DNA of 8,156 bases from Tannerella sp. (GTDB lineage Bacteria > Bacteroidota > Bacteroidia > Bacteroidales > Tannerellaceae). The notes beneath the pieces are model-generated. The model was not told where the DNA came from. It did not search any database and saw only the letters and a list, made by a program, of their open reading frames with translations. Positions 1-6,514 of this stretch are shown here, in pieces (the stretch's first letter is position 1; each line of letters starts with the position of its first letter). Location: positions 1 through 8,156 of the forward strand of contig JAIRKN010000085.1 of assembly GCA_031260095.1 (NCBI GenBank), in the 5' to 3' direction. The translations under genes and the position numbers were made by a program.

Positions 1-383
1 ACCTTTCCTCCATTGCTCCAGCGAGTACCAAAAACAGCGTCACATCCTTCCTTTTCCATCAGGCGATAAAAAGAAACCAAGTCGTTTGGATCGTCCGACA
101 TGTCCGCCATAAAGACAGCTACACAATCTCCGGTAAAATTCGCCAGTCCTTTCCGAACGGCGTAACCGAAACCATTAGGGCCCGCATTTGTGACGTAACG
201 AACTGTAGAGGTTTGATTTGTGATTTCGGCCAATATTTTTAATGTATTGTCTCTCGAATTGTCGTTTATTACAAGTATTTCGTGTTCTATATCCGCATTG
301 TTAAGAGCTTTAAAGAGTTGCTCTATGGTTTCTTTTATACATCCCTCTTCATTATATGCGGGTATGATTACCGACAGCTTCAT
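1..383 (-). CDS. Glycosyltransferase family 2, DPM1-like (N-terminal part, cut by window edge)
   Basis: Only the first 127 residues are present; the frame stays open to base 1. The protein opens with MKLSVIIPAYNEE, the usual first strand of a GT-A family 2 enzyme. It continues with ILVINDNSRDNT (36-47), where D41 should contact the nucleotide, then the GFGYAVRKGL segment (71-80), FMADMSDDP (91-99, in place of the metal-binding DxD) and VFGTRW (117-122). That order resembles dolichol/polyprenyl-phosphate mannose synthases, which move a sugar from a nucleotide donor to a lipid phosphate at the membrane. The acceptor and sugar here are inferred, and any C-terminal membrane segments lie outside the window. 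The ATG is 2 bp after the stop of the preceding methyltransferase gene, so they are probably translated from one mRNA. No Shine-Dalgarno sequence is seen. A family 2 enzyme acting directly on the glycan is the alternative. Confidence 0.88.
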   Translation of the reverse strand, partial: MKLSVIIPAYNEEGCIKETIEQLFKALNNADIEHEILVINDNSRDNTLKILAEITNQTSTVRYVTNAGPNGFGYAVRKGLANFTGDCVAVFMADMSDDPNDLVSFYRLMEKEGCDAVFGTRWSNGGK

Positions 384-385
384 TG

Positions 386-1039
386 CTACTTCTTTTTTGC
401 AATAACTAATAATTGTTTTCCCATGATTTTCCACATTATGGGCATATATAAATATAATTTAACCAGCCATGGCGATTGCGGGATTTTACTTTTGGTTGTA
501 TAGGGAAGAAATCTCGGTATTATCTTATCCACATGAAATCCGGTTAATTCCAGCGCTTCCTTTATACTTTTATCCGTTAACGGCGTATGATGGTCAAAAA
601 AATCCCAATAGTCTGCGCCAATATATTTGATGTTAGGTTGCAAAATAATGATTTTGCCCCCCCCCCCACTTAACATTCTTTTACATTCGTTTAGAGTTAA
701 GACTATTTCTTCTTTGGATATATGCTCAAAAAAATTCGATATGAAAATAACGTTCACTGAATTAGACGCTATTTCGTCCATTTGGGATGACTTTGCTTTC
801 ACAACCTGCACGTTGGGAGCGGCATAATCCACTGTGTCGGGATTTATATCTACGGCGATTTTTTTCCCTGCTTCAATATTGTTTATGAACTCACAATATC
901 CCGCCGCCAAATCCAAAACACAGCCATTTTTATCTACATATCTGGAAAAATAATGTTTGCAAAGAACTTTCCACAGCTTCTTTTTATTTTCAATTTCTCC
1001 GGATTGGAATCTCACCTGATATAACGCATCTATTTCCAT
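386..1039 (-). CDS. Class I SAM-dependent methyltransferase with a poly-G tract
   Basis: This 217-residue protein has a class I (Rossmann) SAM methyltransferase layout: motif I VLDLAAGYCEF (41-51), an acidic end of strand 2 in IAVDINPD (61-68), NVIFISNFFEHI (96-107) as the motif IV region, and RMLSGGGGKIIILQPN (121-136) as the strand 5 entry. A conserved-looking DYWDFFDHHTPL block (143-154) and RFLPYTTKS (176-184) follow, probably shaping the substrate site. Position in the locus suggests it methylates a sugar or sugar nucleotide; the substrate is not known. The ATG lies 1 bp after the upstream epimerase stop, and a glycosyltransferase starts 2 bp after its own stop. The glycine run 125-128 is encoded by 11 consecutive G, one residue more than the LKPGG form I would expect in this fold. 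As given the frame is intact, so the sequence is in the ON state if the tract slips. Confidence 0.88.
   Translation of the reverse strand: MEIDALYQVRFQSGEIENKKKLWKVLCKHYFSRYVDKNGCVLDLAAGYCEFINNIEAGKKIAVDINPDTVDYAAPNVQVVKAKSSQMDEIASNSVNVIFISNFFEHISKEEIVLTLNECKRMLSGGGGKIIILQPNIKYIGADYWDFFDHHTPLTDKSIKEALELTGFHVDKIIPRFLPYTTKSKIPQSPWLVKLYLYMPIMWKIMGKQLLVIAKKK
657..667 (-). repeat. Homopolymeric G11 tract inside a methyltransferase gene
   Basis: Eleven uninterrupted C on the plus strand read as eleven G in the coding strand, within codons 125-128. It is by far the longest G/C homopolymer in the window. Reading on by hand, loss of one G leads to TAA at 579-577, and gain of one G leads to TAA at 635-633. 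A single slip in either direction would therefore remove the last third or more of the protein. Such tracts act as contingency loci in Campylobacter, Neisseria and others; that role here is an inference. Confidence 0.9.
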
Positions 1040-1040
1040 T

Positions 1041-2105
1041 TTATACTCTTTTATTCATTGAATCAAAAATCTCTACAGCCGTTGTTTGCAAATCATATTT
1101 CCAGCGCCATTCGGGATAGTGGGCTTTAAATTTGGATAAATCGGAAATATACCATATATGATCGCCAATCCGGTTTGTCTCGCTATAGACGACGTTCATC
1201 TTTTTGCCGGTTATTTCTTCGCATAATGCAATAGCTTCTTTCATTGAACAGTTTGAAAAACGGCCGCCGCCTGCATTGTACACTTCTCCCGGACGGGGAT
1301 GTTGGTAAAATTGCCAGAACATGCCAATCAAATCCGACGAATGAATATTGTCCCTGACCTGCTTCCCTTTATAGCCGTAGATTGTATATTCGTCGCCCGT
1401 GATTGCACATTTCATCAGATAAGACAGAAACCCGTGCAGCTTGGTTCCCGAATGCATGGGGCCGGTAAGGCATCCTCCACGAAATACGCCGACATTAAGC
1501 CCGAAGTAACGCCCATATTCCTGCGCCAGCACATCTGCCGCTACTTTCGAGGCTCCGAAAAGCGAATGTTTCGAGCGGTCAATACGCATTGCCTCGTCAA
1601 TTCCATTTGCGTAGTACGGATGTGTTTCCTCTATTTCCCAACGATTTTCCAGCTCTGCCAACGGCAATTCATTGGGCGTATCTCCATAGACTTTGTTTGT
1701 AGAGGTAAATATAAAAACAGCCTGGGAGTTTGCATGTAAACGGGTACATTCCAAAAGATTGGACGTTCCTGTAGCGTTTACCCCAAAATCCGTCAATGGC
1801 TCTTGGGCGGCCCAGTCGTGACTGGGTTGAGCGGCTGTATGTACAACCAGTACGATATCCTTACTATACTCTTTGAATATCGTTTCTATTTCTGCAAAAT
1901 TACGAATATCAACCGAACAGTGTCTATAATTGCCGACTGATTCTTCCAACAGCTTCTCATTCCATAAAGTGGAAGCCTCTTTTCCAAAGAAATAAGAACG
2001 CATGTCATTGTCTATTCCGATTACCAAATCCACTTTTTGCGAAAAAAAGCGGACTGCTTCGCTGCCGATTAATCCTGCAGCGCCTGTTATAATTGCTACT
2101 TTCAT
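1041..2105 (-). CDS. NAD-dependent sugar epimerase/dehydratase, RfbE-like, with Phe in place of the catalytic Tyr
   Basis: An extended short-chain dehydrogenase of 354 residues, normal length for nucleotide-sugar epimerases. The NAD site is GAAGLIG (8-14), with an acidic residue after strand 2 (VIGIDND, D32). The segment TSTNKVYGD (134-142), [12 protein letters not shown] (108-119) and [13 protein letters not shown] (247-259) resemble CDP-tyvelose/paratose 2-epimerase (RfbE). The site that normally reads YxxxK is SLFGASK (181-187): K187 is kept but the Tyr is F183. I recall relatives with the same FGASK form, so this may be a subfamily trait rather than damage. Expected role: NAD-dependent oxidation, epimerisation or dehydration of a cytoplasmic nucleotide sugar; the substrate is undetermined. 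Its ATG overlaps the TGA of the previous epimerase gene by 4 bp (ATGA), so the two are translationally coupled and may act as a pair. No Shine-Dalgarno sequence is evident. Confidence 0.88.
   Translation of the reverse strand: MKVAIITGAAGLIGSEAVRFFSQKVDLVIGIDNDMRSYFFGKEASTLWNEKLLEESVGNYRHCSVDIRNFAEIETIFKEYSKDIVLVVHTAAQPSHDWAAQEPLTDFGVNATGTSNLLECTRLHANSQAVFIFTSTNKVYGDTPNELPLAELENRWEIEETHPYYANGIDEAMRIDRSKHSLFGASKVAADVLAQEYGRYFGLNVGVFRGGCLTGPMHSGTKLHGFLSYLMKCAITGDEYTIYGYKGKQVRDNIHSSDLIGMFWQFYQHPRPGEVYNAGGGRFSNCSMKEAIALCEEITGKKMNVVYSETNRIGDHIWYISDLSKFKAHYPEWRWKYDLQTTAVEIFDSMNKRV
1260..1280. repeat. 21-bp direct repeat, first copy (second copy at 2345-2365)
   Basis: These 21 bases are identical to 2345-2365, 1,085 bp away. 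Both copies encode the same motif, YNAGGGR, in the two tandem epimerase genes and sit at the same codon phase. Shared protein constraint explains much of the identity, but third codon positions are identical too, which points to an old duplication or gene conversion. Confidence 0.8.
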
Positions 2106-3172
2106 CCTGCCAATATATTTTTGAGTTGTTTTTCGTCTTTTTTAATCCATTCGTATATATCTGTAAGCAACGTTTGCAGATTTCTGCGAGGATTCCAGCC
2201 GGTTTCTTCCGTTACCAGAGAATGATCGGTAATATAAATGGGTATATCTCCCGTTCTATTTGTTAATATCTTTTCAATCGGCGTTTTGTTTCCTGTAATT
2301 TCAGCGCAGTGTTCAGTTAATTCTTTCAGCGAAAAGCTGACGTTACGGCCGCCGCCTGCATTGTATACTTTTCCTGCTACTTCCGTAAAATGCGCAAGCT
2401 CATAATCGACCAAATCGAATAAATCGTAGATGTGCATCACATCGCGCACCTGCTTTCCGGAGCCGTTGTAGCCGATGTAAGACAGTACCTTTTTCCAGAA
2501 ATGACGCGCCATCCACAGTACAACCACTCCCTGATCTACTTTTCCCATCTGGCGAGGTCCGGCAATCACTCCACAACGGTTTACTACCGCCTTTAGACCA
2601 TAAAACGCTTCATATTCCTGAAGTATCAATTCGGACGCCAACTTGGTTGCGCCGTAAAAAGAGCGTGCACCCAATAACGGAAATGTCTCCGCAATTCCGT
2701 TTTTGCTGCACCCCTGTACAGGCTGCACGTCTTCCAGCTCAAACCGGAAATCATTTTCGCGATAATTCAGGTTTTCCAATGTCTTAATCGGATATATGCG
2801 ACTGGTGGAAAGAAATATAAAACCTGCATTGTGTCTTGTGGCCAGGTTCAGCAAATGAATGGTACCGTTGAGATTGGTGTTAATCAAATAATCGGGCGTT
2901 CCGTCCAATCCGGCAAGAATGGACGGCTCGGCGGCGGCATCTATGATAAAATCAATCTTTTCATCAATGCACAAGTCTTCTTTATTTCGAATATCGCCGT
3001 GTAGAAATTCGACTCCGACCGATTTCAAAAAGGGAATGTTTAACTCCGACCCTCGCCGTTTTAAACTGTCTAACGCAATTATTTTCCAATCCGGATATTT
3101 ACTTTTTAATAAGAAAGCAAGATTGGATCCGACAAATCCGGCTCCTCCGGTAATTAATATCGTTTGTGTCAT
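2102..3172 (-). CDS. NAD-dependent sugar epimerase/dehydratase, RfbE-like, with complete YxxxK
   Basis: A 356-residue extended short-chain dehydrogenase. It starts [19 protein letters not shown], giving the NAD motif GGAGFVG (9-15) and acidic D35 after strand 2. The active site looks complete: LSTSRIYP (121-128) and SFYGATK with Y173 and K177. [14 protein letters not shown] (78-91), [16 protein letters not shown] (200-215) and [13 protein letters not shown] (239-251) resemble CDP-tyvelose 2-epimerase (RfbE) and its relatives. A longer frame exists to an ATG at 3235, but its extra 21 residues are hydrophobic and precede the Rossmann motif, so I chose 3172. No Shine-Dalgarno sequence precedes this ATG, which is common in Bacteroidetes. 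It heads a coupled set of four genes and follows a 119-bp gap with a candidate promoter. The nucleotide sugar is unknown; a CDP- or other NDP-hexose 2- or 4-epimerase are both possible. Confidence 0.9.
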   Translation of the reverse strand: MTQTILITGGAGFVGSNLAFLLKSKYPDWKIIALDSLKRRGSELNIPFLKSVGVEFLHGDIRNKEDLCIDEKIDFIIDAAAEPSILAGLDGTPDYLINTNLNGTIHLLNLATRHNAGFIFLSTSRIYPIKTLENLNYRENDFRFELEDVQPVQGCSKNGIAETFPLLGARSFYGATKLASELILQEYEAFYGLKAVVNRCGVIAGPRQMGKVDQGVVVLWMARHFWKKVLSYIGYNGSGKQVRDVMHIYDLFDLVDYELAHFTEVAGKVYNAGGGRNVSFSLKELTEHCAEITGNKTPIEKILTNRTGDIPIYITDHSLVTEETGWNPRRNLQTLLTDIYEWIKKDEKQLKNILAG

Positions 3173-3191
3173 ATAATAAATAAGTAATAGA

Positions 3192-3221
3192 CAAAAATAA
3201 ATTATAATCCGTGTTCGCAAC
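3192..3221 (-). promoter_or_regulatory. Candidate Bacteroidetes-type promoter
   Basis: On the minus strand, TATTTTTG (3199-3192) matches the Bacteroides -7 consensus TAnnTTTG exactly. A GTTG (3221-3218) lies 18 bases upstream, close to the TTTG expected at -33. A start of transcription near 3185 would leave a leader of about a dozen bases before the epimerase ATG at 3172. It sits in the longest intergenic gap of the window and could add transcription for the last four genes. AT-rich DNA gives chance matches, so this is a modest call. Confidence 0.38.
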
Positions 3222-3240
3222 TTGGAATGTGTCAAACACG
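3210..3240. other. Inverted repeat in the intergenic gap (weak terminator or operator)
   Basis: Arms CGTGTTCG (3210-3217) and CAAACACG (3233-3240) pair over 8 positions with one G-T wobble, around a 15-base spacer. On the minus strand the hairpin is followed by an A/T-rich stretch without a clean T-run. It could be a poor terminator after the methyltransferase gene or a binding site overlapping the candidate promoter upstream box. Confidence 0.3.
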
Positions 3241-3291
3241 AATTTATTGTTTATTGATGCATTTTGCCGTTTTTCATTGCCAATGTCTTTT

Positions 3292-4035
3292 TTAATGATT
3301 AAAATCATAAGACTTCTTCCTCCCTATTATTACTGTGTCAAAATACAATCCTTTCTTCATGGGAAAAACAAAAGATAATAATACGCCAATAAGAGTAGAA
3401 GGAGAAATAAAGATAAAGTTAATTAATACATTGACAACACGATTTTTCGTATATAAAATTTCTTGTAAGTAAGACATCCATAATTGTACAATAACTTCAA
3501 AATAACTTCCCGTCTTCTCCGCAACAATAATTTCAAATCCATATTCGTTTAAGGCATGGATTAGTCCATTGACTGTAAAACGACGAAAATCATATGGAAG
3601 TTCATGTTCAAAACAAACAAAGGGAACAGTAATTAAAATCTTTCCTCCTGGTTTCAGGATACGATTAAGTTCTGCTAAAGATCCATTAATATTAGGAACA
3701 TGTTCTAAGACTTCATTGGATAGGATACTGTCAAAAGTTTCGTCATTGAAAGGTAAATTTTCCCCATCATAATAAATATCCACATTTTCATTCTGATGGG
3801 AATGACCTTCATTTTCTACATCTATTCCTACATATTCCCGTACATGCTTAAACAGATATTTATATGGTTTGGAACCACAACCAAAATCCAACAATCTTCC
3901 GTTCAGTTCACTTGCATATTTCTTCATTGCTTTCGCCAAATGCAAACGAAAAAAGAAAAAAGGATTTACAAAGATACTAATGACATTAGGAAAGAATTGT
4001 TGATGCTTATAGAACGAAATTAATTGTTGTAACAT
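3292..4035 (-). CDS. Class I SAM-dependent methyltransferase (Methyltransf_11 type), AT-rich
   Basis: A 247-residue protein. Motif I is LLDFGCGSKPYKYLF (48-62), D72 ends strand 2 (YVGID), SNEVLEHV (106-113) is the usual motif before the catalytic region, and LKPGGKILITVPF (127-139) is strand 5. EHELPYDFRRFT (143-154) resembles small-molecule methyltransferases found in glycan loci. Residues 199-225 are strongly hydrophobic, so the C-terminus may touch the membrane. The likely role is methylation of a glycan or a lipid- or nucleotide-linked sugar; the substrate is unknown. The ATG lies 2 bp after the aminotransferase stop, without a Shine-Dalgarno sequence. By hand count 3301-4020 is 227 G+C of 720 (about 32%), against 281 of 600 (47%) in 1141-1740 of an epimerase gene, so it probably came from a different source than its neighbours. 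Confidence 0.87.
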   Translation of the reverse strand: MLQQLISFYKHQQFFPNVISIFVNPFFFFRLHLAKAMKKYASELNGRLLDFGCGSKPYKYLFKHVREYVGIDVENEGHSHQNENVDIYYDGENLPFNDETFDSILSNEVLEHVPNINGSLAELNRILKPGGKILITVPFVCFEHELPYDFRRFTVNGLIHALNEYGFEIIVAEKTGSYFEVIVQLWMSYLQEILYTKNRVVNVLINFIFISPSTLIGVLLSFVFPMKKGLYFDTVIIGRKKSYDFNH

Positions 4036-4037
4036 TC

Positions 4038-5120
4038 TTAGAATTTATTAATTGTTTCAACCACTTTACAAATATCATCGGATGTATGCCCGTAAGAAAT
4101 CGGCAGACTCAATGTCGTTCTATGAATTTCTTCGGATACAGGATAGCTGTCTTTATCCAATATTCCCTGCATGGCCTTTTGTTTATGCGGAGGAATAGGA
4201 TAGTGAATATCCGTTTTGATATGATTCTTTAATAGAAAATCTTTTAGTGCATCCCTTTGGGGGTGCCGTATATTAAAAATATGATAGACATCATAGCAGT
4301 CATCAGAAATGGACGGTTTGATAAAATCCGGTTTCAACTCCTTAAAATATATCTGAGCCAACATGCGTTTATGAGAATTTATCTTGTCTAAATATTTCAA
4401 TTTAACGGATAAAAAAGCTGCCTGTATCTCGTCCAGGCGCGAGTTAAATCCGATATAATCGTTCTGATATTTTATCTTTGAACCGTAATTCCGCAGAGAA
4501 CGAAATACCTCATTCAGTTTCTCGTCATCAGTTATTATTGCTCCGGCGTCACCCAATGCTCCTAAATTTTTTGTCGGATAAAAAGAATAAGCTCCAATAC
4601 CAAATGTCCCCACTACTTTATTCCTGTACCTGGCGCCATGAGCCTGTGCGCAATCTTCAATCACCGGTAAATCATACCGGCCGGATATATCCATTATTCT
4701 CCCCATCTCACAGGGTTTTCCATATAAATGAACGACCATGATTGCCCGGGTTTGGGAGGTGATATGCTCTTCTATCTTTGATGAGTCAATATTACAGGTT
4801 ATAATATCAGGCTCCACTAAAACCGGTTTCAGACCACATTGGAGAATAGACAGGATGGTTGCAATATACGTGTTTGAAGGAACAATGACTTCACTTTGAG
4901 GCGGAAAATTATATGCCCGCAGTGCCAGCATTAACGCATCCAGTCCGGAAGCCACCCCGATACAGTGAGAGCTTCCGCAATAAGCGGCAAAATCTTTCTC
5001 AAAAGCCTCAACCTCTTTCCCCAGAATATACCAGCCACGCTTTAAAAACGCATCCACCTTTTCCCGGTATTCCGCTTCAAAAGGTTTATTCAGGTTTCCC
5101 AAATGTTCATATTCAATCAT
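4038..5120 (-). CDS. DegT/DnrJ/EryC1/StrS PLP aminotransferase, probable dTDP-3-amino-3,6-dideoxyhexose transaminase (FdtB/QdtB type)
   Basis: A sugar aminotransferase of 360 residues from the chosen start (normal length). With MIEYEHLG as the start, the main features are the GWYILG segment near 29, SGLDAL (58-63) for phosphate binding, [10 protein letters not shown] (153-162) with D156 to pair with the PLP nitrogen, and [13 protein letters not shown] (179-191) with Schiff-base K184. It follows directly after a sugar 3,4-ketoisomerase, so the likely reaction is amination of the 3-keto group of a dTDP-3-keto-6-deoxyhexose, with glutamate as usual donor. The 3-amino sugar type (Fuc3N or Qui3N) depends on the ketoisomerase. 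An ATG at 5129 in the same frame would add three residues; MIEYE fits the family N-terminus as I remember it, so I prefer 5120, giving an 8-bp overlap with the preceding gene. Neither start has a clear Shine-Dalgarno sequence. Confidence 0.9.
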   Translation of the reverse strand: MIEYEHLGNLNKPFEAEYREKVDAFLKRGWYILGKEVEAFEKDFAAYCGSSHCIGVASGLDALMLALRAYNFPPQSEVIVPSNTYIATILSILQCGLKPVLVEPDIITCNIDSSKIEEHITSQTRAIMVVHLYGKPCEMGRIMDISGRYDLPVIEDCAQAHGARYRNKVVGTFGIGAYSFYPTKNLGALGDAGAIITDDEKLNEVFRSLRNYGSKIKYQNDYIGFNSRLDEIQAAFLSVKLKYLDKINSHKRMLAQIYFKELKPDFIKPSISDDCYDVYHIFNIRHPQRDALKDFLLKNHIKTDIHYPIPPHKQKAMQGILDKDSYPVSEEIHRTTLSLPISYGHTSDDICKVVETINKF

Positions 5121-5478
5121 AAGGCTCATAAATATAGTCGTCAGGATTAAAATATTCGGAAGCTAAAACCATAAGGATGGCATTTTTGCTGAAACGATGC
5201 ATCGTATGATAATCGTCCGGATAAAGAATCAGACATTTATGTGGCGAATCCAGTATAAATTCCTGCTTTTCTTTTCCCGTGTCGTTTGAAATCGTACATT
5301 GTCCCTGCAGGCAAATGGCTGCCTGTACGGTTGTATGGTGCCGGTGATTTCCTCTCACGGAATCGTCCACACCATAAATATAAAAAATACGTTTTATATC
5401 AAACGGGATTACTTTTTCAATCACCGTCAAGTTCCCTCGATTATCGGTAAATGTTTGTAAATCTATTATTCTTGCCAT
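5113..5478 (-). CDS. dTDP-4-dehydro-6-deoxyglucose 3,4-ketoisomerase, FdtA/QdtA family cupin (WxcM-like)
   Basis: A small single-domain cupin of 121 residues, close to the usual 130-140. It converts dTDP-4-keto-6-deoxyglucose to a 3-keto isomer in the cytoplasm, the step before 3-amination. Seen in order: [10 protein letters not shown] (12-21), [11 protein letters not shown] (24-34), VRGNHRHH (41-48) with the two expected active-site histidines H45 and H47, ICLQGQC (55-61), and a terminal block [17 protein letters not shown] (105-121) typical of the family. The usual RGxHAHK form is RGNHRHH here. The Arg before Gly at 14-15 is as in FdtA (DSRG) rather than QdtA (DKYG) as I recall those sequences, which hints at the galacto (Fuc3N) product. 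The gene starts 10 bp after a glycosyltransferase stop and overlaps the aminotransferase start. No RmlA/RmlB or FdtC acetyltransferase lies in the window. Confidence 0.9.
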   Translation of the reverse strand: MARIIDLQTFTDNRGNLTVIEKVIPFDIKRIFYIYGVDDSVRGNHRHHTTVQAAICLQGQCTISNDTGKEKQEFILDSPHKCLILYPDDYHTMHRFSKNAILMVLASEYFNPDDYIYEPYD

Positions 5479-5488
5479 AAAGATAAAT

Positions 5489-6463
5489 TTATTGTTTATG
5501 TAACAGTTTTATATAGTGAAACTCTTTAAAACCTCGCCGTATAAATGTTTCAGCAAGATATTTGCAGTAAGCCCGGCCATGTAGATACCGTTCTGCCTCT
5601 TTCACGGGAGGATATTGTTCACGAATATTCCCGATTGCTTTTGCGTACGGATTAAACAAAAAAGTGATAGCAGCATCATTCCGTTGATAATAGGGTCGCG
5701 GAGAAAAAAAACGGGGAGAAACAAAGGTCAGTGAATGAAAATGAAAAAAGATTACCTCAAACCGTTTACCGCTGCTTAACTCCAGTCCGGTCAATTTCCC
5801 GTTGATACACTCGAACGAATATTGTTGCATATTCCACGGGGCGAGGCCGCCACCCAAATGTTTCAATACATGGACGCCTTCGAAACGCTCCGTCCAGTCA
5901 TCCAGGTATTTTTGATCACCGAATTTCCCATCCTCAAACCGATTATAGCACCATTCCAGGCAGGCTTTTCTCCACCATTGCAATGCCGTCAATCCTCGCT
6001 CGTCATTCCTGAAAGTCACAAATTGCACACAGTAGATACCGGTTTTCCAGCCCTGGTCATACTTCGGCGTATATCTGTGTAATGTAATCAATATGGAATC
6101 ACTCCCCATTTCATCTATCAAGGGCCGGGGCGATGAAAAGAAATACAAATCCGCATCCAAATAAGTACAATGCTCGACATCATAATGATTGAGTACGTAA
6201 AGTATGGTTGATGACGTACAAGTCCAGCAATATTCACCGCGTGTACGCTCCTGTTTTACCCGCAGTAATTCATCATCTTCAAACGTATTGAGCGGAATAA
6301 CCGTCATGTGTTGAAGACTCAAGGATTGCAAAATACGAAAACACTTGTCATCAAATGCAAACACATATAAATGGAAATCCGTACAAGTCTCGCATAATGA
6401 GTTATACAGGGCCAATCCCCTGGACAGATAAACAGCGTCAAAAAGAGTACAAAAATTAAGCAT
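5489..6463 (-). CDS. Glycosyltransferase, GT-A type with DxD motif
   Basis: A 324-residue soluble protein with no signal peptide or clear membrane segment. The N-terminus (MLNFCTLFDAVYLSRGLALYNSL begins the first strand and helix, 1-23) and the centre resemble GT8-like and related GT-A enzymes. HCTYLDADLYFFSSP (98-112) supplies the DxD, D103 and D105, for metal and nucleotide-sugar binding; GDQKYLDDW (182-190) is a typical acceptor/donor-site segment, and KHLGGGLAPWN (201-211) and FFHFHS (239-244) with H241 and H243 come later. It should add one sugar to a lipid-linked glycan on the cytoplasmic face; donor and acceptor are unknown, although the next two genes make a dTDP-3-amino sugar. Unlike its neighbours it has a good Shine-Dalgarno sequence and a 51-bp upstream gap. 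I recognise the family type but not an individual named enzyme. Confidence 0.82.
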   Translation of the reverse strand: MLNFCTLFDAVYLSRGLALYNSLCETCTDFHLYVFAFDDKCFRILQSLSLQHMTVIPLNTFEDDELLRVKQERTRGEYCWTCTSSTILYVLNHYDVEHCTYLDADLYFFSSPRPLIDEMGSDSILITLHRYTPKYDQGWKTGIYCVQFVTFRNDERGLTALQWWRKACLEWCYNRFEDGKFGDQKYLDDWTERFEGVHVLKHLGGGLAPWNMQQYSFECINGKLTGLELSSGKRFEVIFFHFHSLTFVSPRFFSPRPYYQRNDAAITFLFNPYAKAIGNIREQYPPVKEAERYLHGRAYCKYLAETFIRRGFKEFHYIKLLHKQ

Positions 6464-6467
6464 TTCT

Positions 6468-6474
6468 TCTCCTT
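6468..6474 (-). promoter_or_regulatory. Strong Shine-Dalgarno sequence (AAGGAGA)
   Basis: On the minus strand AAGGAGA lies 4 bases before the ATG at 6463. It is the only clear Shine-Dalgarno sequence I see in the window, where the other starts rely on coupling or A/T-rich leaders. It fixes the glycosyltransferase start and suggests that gene can be translated independently of the upstream methyltransferase gene. Confidence 0.7.
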
Positions 6475-6514
6475 CTATTTTAATTTATTATGGTGTGTTG
6501 TATAAAACGATTCA

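Noticed and set aside
627..827. Plus-strand open frame with a proline run
   Set aside because: The prolines are just the reverse reading of the G11 tract in the methyltransferase gene.
386..1039. Methyltransferase as a pseudogene
   Set aside because: Despite the homopolymer, the frame is intact from ATG to TAG with all expected motifs on both sides of the tract.
1299..1739. Plus-strand open frame of 146 residues
   Set aside because: It lies wholly inside the epimerase gene on the other strand, has no recognisable motif and is rich in Arg, His and Cys as expected of an antisense shadow. The same applies to the other plus-strand frames.
3173..3235. A longer start for the first epimerase at ATG 3235
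   Set aside because: It would add 21 hydrophobic residues ahead of the NAD-binding strand that normally starts the protein, and the region looks like an intergenic promoter segment. [12 protein letters not shown] at 3172 fits the family.
3210..3240. A true rho-independent terminator after the methyltransferase gene
   Set aside because: The loop is long, one pair is a wobble, the stem is only 8 bp and no proper T-run follows. It is kept only as an inverted repeat.
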